Source of the DNA: Lewinellaceae bacterium
GTDB taxonomy: Bacteria; Bacteroidota; Bacteroidia; Chitinophagales; Saprospiraceae
Direction: 5' to 3'
Length of the DNA: 64,000 bases
NCBI GenBank assembly: GCA_020636225.1
Contig: JACJYI010000003.1
Location: 248,001-312,000 of the forward strand
In this document: one piece after another, positions 28,401-37,400 of the stretch
Position numbering within the stretch: the stretch's first letter is position 1
Layout: every line of letters starts with the position of its first letter
Translations under genes and position numbers: made by a program
The notes under the pieces: generated by a model
What the model saw: the letters and a program-made list of their open reading frames with translations, nothing else
What the model was told of the DNA's origin: nothing
Databases searched by the model: none

Positions 28401-31400
28401 CTGCCAGGCTGTCTTGTCGGTGACCATTATGGACGGTGTCGACAACGAGATTCCGGATATTACCTGTCCGGATGATATTACCCTGGAATGTGATGAGCCG
28501 GTGGAGCCACCCATGGCACCTATGATGATCCTCCAGTATGATCCGGTCGGCCCTCAGCTGTCCAACACTCCGTTGATGCCGGCTTTTGCCAGCCCGGGAA
28601 TCTCAGGAGGTGATTTGAGTCAGGTTGGATTCGGAGTGTTTGGCAATGGAAATGTGTGGCCAGTTGGTCTGATTACAAATTCACCGGTGGTTCCCGTAGG
28701 TAACTATCTCACTTTTGCACTGTCGACTGCGAACGCAATTCAGTTGACGACCATTCAGTATGATAAATTCTCGTACTTCGGCGACGGGCCAAGTCTGGCA
28801 TCTGTCAGGTCCAGCCTGGATGGTTTTGCCATGGACATCGCCACCGTGCCTGTGAATCCCGTAGGTGGGCAATCCATTGTGTTCGATGTATCCGGCATGG
28901 CACCGATATCAGGGGCCGTTACCTTCCGGATATACTTCTATGCGGCGCCGACAGGTAATACGGACTGGTGTGATTTGATGAGTTCGGCTACCGGGGCCAA
29001 TGGTTTACGGGTATTCGCCTCCATGATTGTCGACCCGGCAACGGCCATGGATAATTGTGATCCTTTCCCTCTGATAACCTGGTCAGATACGGAAGACTAT
29101 TCCGGCTGTGGAGGCTATACCGGTAACATTACCCGCACCTGGCGGGCCACCGATGATGCAGGGAATACGGCGGAATGCGATCAGGTGATCACCATTGTCG
29201 ATACGACGCCACCCACTTGGGATACGGATCCACTCCCCATGGACATGACCGTGGAATGTGATGCCATTCCCGATCCGGAAACCCTCACCGCCTCGGACAA
29301 CTGTACCATGGGCGGTGGCGGCATGAACGTCTTGTTCATCAACGAACTTCACTATGACAATAGTGGTGCGGATGTCAACGAATTTATCGAGGTAGCCGGC
29401 ACAGCCGGCCTGGACCTCACCGGATACACCATTGTCTGGTACAACGGTTCCAATGGTCAATCCTATGGCACCACCAACCTGTCCGGTGTGATCGATGACG
29501 AGGGCCTGGGTGCCGGTGCCCTGTCCTTTGCCTTTGCAGGCATCCAGAACGGTTCTCCCGACGGTATGGCCCTGGTGGATCCGTCCAACAATGTGCTGCA
29601 GTTCCTTTCTTATGAGGGTGCATTTACAGCGACCAATGGCCCGGCCAACGGTATGATGTCCACGGATATTGGTGTGCAGGAAGCAGGTGCAGATCCTGCC
29701 GGACTGTCCCTCCAACTGACCGGCACGGGCATGGATTATCCGGATTTTGTGTGGAACAACCCGGCACCGGAAAGCCCAGGTAGCATCAATGACGGCCAGG
29801 AATTTGGGGCCAATCCTCCCGGACCAGGTGTGACCATTGAATTCGTCCAGACAGAGACTCCGGGCAGCTGCCTTAATCAGTACACCCTGACCCGCACCTG
29901 GACGGCCACAGATGAGTGCGACAATGCCGTGACCCATACCCAGGTCATCGTGGTCGAGGATACCACACCTCCTGTGTTGAGTGCCCTGCCGGCCGACCAG
30001 ACGGTGGAATGCGACCAGGTACCCACTCCGCCCGCAGTAACGGCCATGGACAATTGCGATATGGACGTCATGGTCCAGTTTGCTGAAGTCCGGACCGATG
30101 GCAATTGCCCGCACAACTATTCACTGGCCCGCACGTGGACAGCCACCGACGACTGTGACAACTCAACAGTCCATACCCAGACCATCACGGTACAGGATAC
30201 TCAGGCTCCGGTCTTTGACGGTCCTCTGCCACAAGATGTGACGGTGGAGTGCACCAACATCCCGGAAGCTCTAACCCTGACTGCGACGGATAATTGTACG
30301 GATGACAATCCCGACCCGGTCATCTTCATCAACGAATTCCATTATGATAATACCGGCGGTGACGTTGGCGAATTTATTGAGGTAGCAGGGACTGCCGGAC
30401 TGGACCTGAGCAACTATAGCCTGGTGCTGTACAATGGCTCCAATGGCTTGGTGTATAATACACTTCCCCTGTTCGGCACGATCGATGATGAAGGCAACGG
30501 CACGGGAGCAGTGAGTTTCCCCTATCCGGTCAATGGCATCCAGAACGGTGCGCCGGATGGGATCGCTCTGGTAGAAGGTGGTACGAATGTATTGTACTTC
30601 CTGAGTTACGAGGGTACCTTCACGGCCTTGGACGGCCCGGCGAACGGGTTGCTCTCTACCGATATCGGTGTCCTGGAAGTCGGAGGCGAACCGATCGGTC
30701 TGAGCTTGCAGCTGACCGGTTCGGGAATGGGCTATAATGCCTTCACCTGGAGCGGACCCAGCCCGGAATCACCCGGTGACCTGAATGACGATCAGGACTT
30801 CAACCTGCCACCCGCATTCCCCATTATCTATTCATTCAGCGAAGTGTTCACCCCGGGCGCTTGTTTGGGCGAAGGTGTACTGACCCGCACCTGGACAGCC
30901 ACGGATGCCTGCGGGAATACAGCGACCCATACCCAGACCATCACCATTGAGGATAATACACCTCCGAGTTTTGATGGGATTCCTGAAACCCTGACCGTGG
31001 AGTGCGACGATGTGCCTCCGGCAGAAGATGTCTTTGCTGCTGACGGATGCGGTATGGGTCCCGATGATATCTGGATCAACGAACTGCATTATGATAATGT
31101 CGGCGTGGATGCCAACGAGTTCTTCGAGATCGCCGGCCCGGCCGGATTTGACTTGACGGGATACATTGTCTATCTGTACAACGGTGCCAATGGATTGCTT
31201 TACAATACCATCCCGTTGACAGGAGTGATCGACAACGAAGGGAACGGCTACGGAGCCCTGGCCTTTGTCCTGCCGGTCAATGGCATTCAGAACGGTTCAC
31301 CGGATGGACTGGCATTGGTAGGCCCGGGGAATACCCTGATCCAATTCCTCAGCTATGAAGGGGCGTTCACGGCTGTTGATGGTCCGATCGCCGGAGCCAC

Positions 31401-34400
31401 ATCAACAGATATCGGAGTCTCCGAGATTGGCAATGAACCTCTTGGTCTCAGCCTGCAGCTGATCGGTGTAGGCAATATGTATACTCAATTCGCCTGGGCC
31501 GGACCATTGCCTGAAAGCCCTGGAAGCCTCAATGTCGACCAGGGTGCCGGTCCGATATTGATCCTGGCCACCGTGTCCGAAACGATCATCCCCGGCAATT
31601 GCACCGGGAATTATACCATTGAACGTACCTATACAGCAACCGACGATTGCGGTAATGAGGCCATGTTCGTTCAGGTGATTACGGTCGAGGATACCACACC
31701 TCCGGATGCCCAGTGCCAGGATATCACTGTATTCCTCGATGAAAACGGCATTGGTTCATTCGATCCGCAGGATCTGGACAATGGCAGCAGCGACAATTGC
31801 GGCACACTCAGCTTCTCTGCCATGCCATCTGGCTTTACATGTGCCGACAAAGGCGTTGTGCCTGTGACCCTGACGGTGTCGGATGACTGCGGGAATGCCT
31901 CGACATGCGTGTCGCAAGTGACGGTGGTGGATGAGATCCCGCCGACCCTGATCTGTCCGGTAGACCGGATCATCAACCTGGATCCGGGACTGTGCTGCGC
32001 TGTCGTCAGTTGGGCCGACCCGATGGCCACGGACAACTGCCCGTTCATTGGTCCTGCCATGTCTCATGCGCAGTCACCTACCCTGAATTCAGGCTGGTAT
32101 GGCTTTGCCAACAATCTGGAGAACCTGAGTGCAGATGACATGATCATCAATCAGGTGACCGTTCGGGCCTCTGCCACACCGATCGGCAACTACAACTTCA
32201 AGGTGTACATGCGTCTCGGTACGTTCCAGCCCAATATGCTGAGCAATGCAGGCTGGACCCTGGTCGCAGATAACTCGTTCTTTGTAAATGGAGCGTTTGT
32301 CACCGGCGGAGGATCGGATGTCGTCATTCCGCTGTCAACCGTGTTTACCATTCCTGCGGGCCAGACAGCCGCCATCTATTATGTGCATGATAACGGGACG
32401 ACCCTGAACCGTCGGATCATGTACAACAGTGCCAGTACGGAGTCCAATGATGGGAACATCCGCATCTTTGACGGTGCCGGTATCAATCCGGGGATCTTTA
32501 CCGGGATCGCCTTCCAGCCTCGGGGGGCATACCTGACTGTCCAATACCAATTGGGTGGTGATGCTGAAGTGATCCAGACCGGCGGTCCTTTGAGTGGCGA
32601 CGAGCTGTGCAAGGATGACAGTCCCTGGACGGTCAGTTACGAAGTGGCCGATGCCTCTGGCAACGTATCCACCTGTTCCTTCTCCATCGAAGTCAACGAG
32701 TATGCCAACCCGGTCACATCGCTGGCCTGCAATGATCTGGTGCAGATCTCCCTGGACGAGGATTGCCTGACCACCATCGGTGCAGATGACATTCTGGAAG
32801 GTGGCCCCTATGGCTGTTATGATGATTATGAGGTCACCATTTATAATCCGAACAATACGCCGTTGGTGACCAGCCCGCAGATCGGTCGTCCGCAGATCGG
32901 CCTGACCCTCAAGGTCAAGGTCACCGATCCGGAGACCGGGAACAGCTGCTGGGGTCTGATCAAGGCCGAGGACAAGTTGCCCCCGGTACTGGTCTGTACC
33001 GACCTGGAGCTCAACTGTGGGGTGGAGATCCCCGAACAGCCTGCTCCGGCAGTGTTCCAGCAGGAAGACCCTGTCCAGTATCCCGCCAGCTTCCTGGCCC
33101 ATGGAGGGGGAACAGCATACTCCTTGTCGGGCAACACCCTTCCCGGAGGTGTCTACTTCAATGTGACGAACAATTCGGCAGAGGAACTGGAGATCACCGG
33201 TTTCGGTATCCGCTTTGGTGATCCGGCTTTCGGAGCGGTCAATGCACCCCAGACCATGGAGGTATTCAGTGCCCCGACGTATGTGGGCAATGAGACCAAC
33301 CCGGCGGCCTGGACCAACCTGGGTCCGCAGACCATCACGGTCATTCCACCGTATTTCGCTACCGGAACGGGTGAGCTGGCCCAATTGCCTCTGTCAACCA
33401 ACATTGTCCTGGCACCTGGGGAGACCCGCGGGTTCCATGTATGGGGCGCCACGGCCTGTCCGATCTTCAATTACTTCAACGGCACGGCTCCGGTGACCAA
33501 TGGGCCATTCACCGTCACGGGCGGTCCAGTATCCTTCGGCCTGTTGAGCAACCTCTTCCAGGCTGGAGCGGCGTCCATGCCGAATATCCAGGTCAACTAC
33601 GCGTCAAAGGCATTGGCTGTGCCTGTCACCGATAATTGTGATCTGACCCTGACTTTGGGCAATGGCCTCAACTATGGCGATGATGTGACCTATTATACAT
33701 GCGCCCAGGATCCGGACTACAGCCAGTTGATCGAACGCACCTGGACCGCAACGGATGATTGGGGCAACAGTACCCAGTGCACCCAGGAGATCCGCATCAA
33801 GCGTGCGAAGATCAACAACCTGGAATTGCCACCGAACTATGATGATCTGGACCAACCGAGCCTGGATTGTTCAGCTGCCTATCCGACACCCGAGGTCACA
33901 GGCGTGCCAGGGGGTAGTGGTTGTGGCAGCCTCCAGACACTCTACCAGGATAAGGTCCTTCAGGTATGCCAGTCCAGCTACACCATTATCCGGACCTGGA
34001 CCTTGCATGACATGTGCACCGGTGAGATCGGCACACATATCCAGACCATCAAGGTGTTGGACAAAAATCCGCCTGTCCTGACCTGTCCGGATGAGCACGA
34101 CATTGTATTCGGGACCACCAGCCAGCAGGGCTATCAGGAGTGTACCGTTCGGGTGTACATGCCATGGATCCAGGTGGAAGACGATTGCTCCACGAGCAAC
34201 AATACATCGCTCTATGTCTGGACGACGGACAACAACGGCAATGTGATCGTGGTCAATACGATGAATGCCGACGGAAAATTTGTCTTTGATCTGCCGGCAG
34301 GTTACGACTACACCTTCACTTATACCGCGATCGATGACTGCGGCAACAAGGGCGAATGTTCAGTCGAGGTCTCTGTGGAGGACAAGCAGGGTCCGGTGGT

Positions 34401-37400
34401 CATTTGCGAAAGCTTCCACATTGTGGCCCTCACCGATAGCATCACCTTGGTCGATGCCATCAGCTTTGATGATGGTTCGTATGATGTCTGCACGAACATC
34501 TTCTTTGATGCCCGTCGGGGTACGATGAATGCCTCTGGCAGTTTCGTACAACACCCTTGTAACAAGTCAGGGGACTTCCTCTATCAGTCTCAGGTGAAGT
34601 TCTATTGCTGTGATGGACTCAGTGATGTGCCGCTGTTCGTCGACCTGCGCGTCCGTGATGCCTTTGGCAACGCGAACAACTGCATGGTGGAAGTAGACGT
34701 TGTGGACAAGATCCGTCCGACGATCTGGTGCCCAGAGGACATCACGGTCCAGTGGGGCATGCCATACGAGCCAACGGAGAAGGACACCCTTCACGTGAGC
34801 ACGAAGCCTGGTACGCTGATCAGCGCCATCTGGCCGAAGACGTACCTGGTTCCGATCCAGATCGAAGGAATGCCTGTAGATGCAGACATCACCGACCTGG
34901 ACATCAGCCTGAACATCACGCATGAAGCTATTAACCAGCTGCAGGTGACGTTGTGGAACCCGTATGGCACGAAGGCCACGGTGATTCCGTTCAACAGCTG
35001 CAACGGTGGCTATCCACAGAATATCAATGCAACGTTCAACGACGAGGCATACGATATCATCACGTTCAACCAGACGGGTCAGAAAGTACCAGCACCTTAT
35101 ACCTGCACGGTAGCCCTGCCAAGCGTAGGCAGCTACAACCAGGGTCAGATGCGTTCTGCAGGTGATTACCTGAAGGCGTTTGACGGAGACGGTATCAACA
35201 ACCTGAACGATAAGGACAAGTGCTTCAACGCACAGGGTATTGAGATCAATGCTGCGACGAACCGGATCAGCAACTTCCAGGTGAGCCTGTTCATTGCGAA
35301 CAACGGCCTGTCTGCTGGTGACCGGATCTTCCTGCAGTACGCCAGCGCAAGCGGTCAGCCCCTGGGTGGCCTGAGCGTAGGCGAGTACTACCTGTTCCAG
35401 GTGATCAATGCGAACACGCTGGAGTTCCTGACGATGCTGGGCAGCGACATCACGAGTGTACCGGCCGGAACGCACATGTTCTGCGCAGTAGGCACGTGGT
35501 TCCTGCAGGTAACGGACAATGCAGCTCTGGCAGGTGGTGTGATCAACGACGTGACGCTGCACATCGAGTATGTGACGCCAACGGGCTTGAAGCCACATGT
35601 GAGCGACAACACGGAAGCATGCGGACTGGACGTAACGTGGCAGGATCTGGGTACTCCAGAGAAGTGCGGCGACAACACGTTCATCAACCGTCGCTGGAGG
35701 GTTGAAGACCAGTTTGGTAACAACACCCAGTGTCTGCAGCGTGTATACTTCAATGACGATACGCCACTGGTTGTACAGTTCCCATGTGATGTGACCATCA
35801 ACTGTGAGAACCTGGACGACCTGGATGCCACTGGCGACGTGATCCACAACGGAGATTGCGAGCTGGTCGGTATCGAGCACATCGACCATGTACTGGTGAC
35901 GACGGATGCTTGCTACAAGATCCTGCGTCAGTGGATCGTGAAGGACTGGTGCAAGTACTCAGCCGATGGCAATGTGGACTACAACAGCTCCAGCATTGAC
36001 GTGAATGGCGATGCGATCCAGTTCACCACGGCGATCAACGCGTTGATCAACGCCCGCAAGCTGGGTGAAGGCGACCGCGTGACGCTGAAGTACATCACGA
36101 GCGGTAGCGTCGAGATCGGCGGATTGGTCGAAGGCGACGTATACAGCGCAGTCTACGAAGGCGGTACCCGCTTCCGGATCGACTACAACACGACGAAGCA
36201 GCAGACGGTGAACATCACCTCAGAGGGCACTGGCCCACACATCTTCCGCTATGCGAACAGCAGCCTGGGTCTGCCATTGACCTGTGATGTGATCACGGAA
36301 TGGTATCCGTTCACGGATTGGCACGGACTGTGCCCAAGCCCACAGGGATGCCGCGCATGGGAAGATGATGGTGACGGTTACTACACCTTCACGCAGGAGA
36401 TCAAGGTTGTAGACAATGAAGCTCCTCAGTGGGTGGATTGCAGCAACAAGGATTTCTGCAGCTTCGAAGAAGATTGCGAGCCTACGGAGATCGAACTGGT
36501 TTGCCCGGCAGTGGACAACTGCACGGACAGTGCCGACCTGGTTTACCAGTACTTCATCGACGCATTCAACGACGGAACGGTTGACATCACCGGTGTTGGC
36601 TTTGATGCCAGCGGAGCATACCCGAACGGTACGCACAAGATCACCTTCAAGGTATCTGACCAGTGTGGCAACTTCAACACCTGCACGAAGCTGTTCACGA
36701 TCAGCGATTGCAAGAAGCCAACGCCGATCTGCCACGCTGTGAGCATCGAACTGATGCCATCCACGGGTATGGCCGAAGTGTGGGCAACGAGCCTGGAAGT
36801 TGGTGACAGCTATGACAACTGCACCGAGTATGGTGACCTGCAGATCCTGGTAGAGCGCGTGAGCGACCTGGGAGCTGGACAGGATGCACCGGACGCTGAT
36901 GCAGCCGGATCAGTAGTTGTTTCTTGCGACGACCTGCCACCGAACACCATGAGCCCAGTCGTAGAAGTGGCTGTATGGGTAGGTGACGAGGCTGGCAACT
37001 GGGATTACTGCGTAACGACCATCACCGTACAGGATTGGATGGGCGCATGCGGTGGTACCATGAATGCCGAGCTGAGCAGCTATGTGGCCGACGAGACCGG
37101 CGAACCGGTTGAACAGGTGGATATCGACTTGACCGGCAATGGCAACAACATGGCCATGCAGACCACGGGCAGCACGGGCAGTGTCTCCTTCGGATCGGTA
37201 CCGACTGTGGGTCAGTACACCCTGACACCGCAGAAGGATATCAACCCACTGAACGGAGTCAGCACATACGACCTGCTGCTGATCCAGAAGCACTTGCTGG
37301 CGATCAAGAGTATCACCAGCCCGTATCGATTGATCGCGGCGGATGTGAACAACAACTGCAACATCTCGATCTCGGATATCATCGAGCTGCGCAAGATGAT

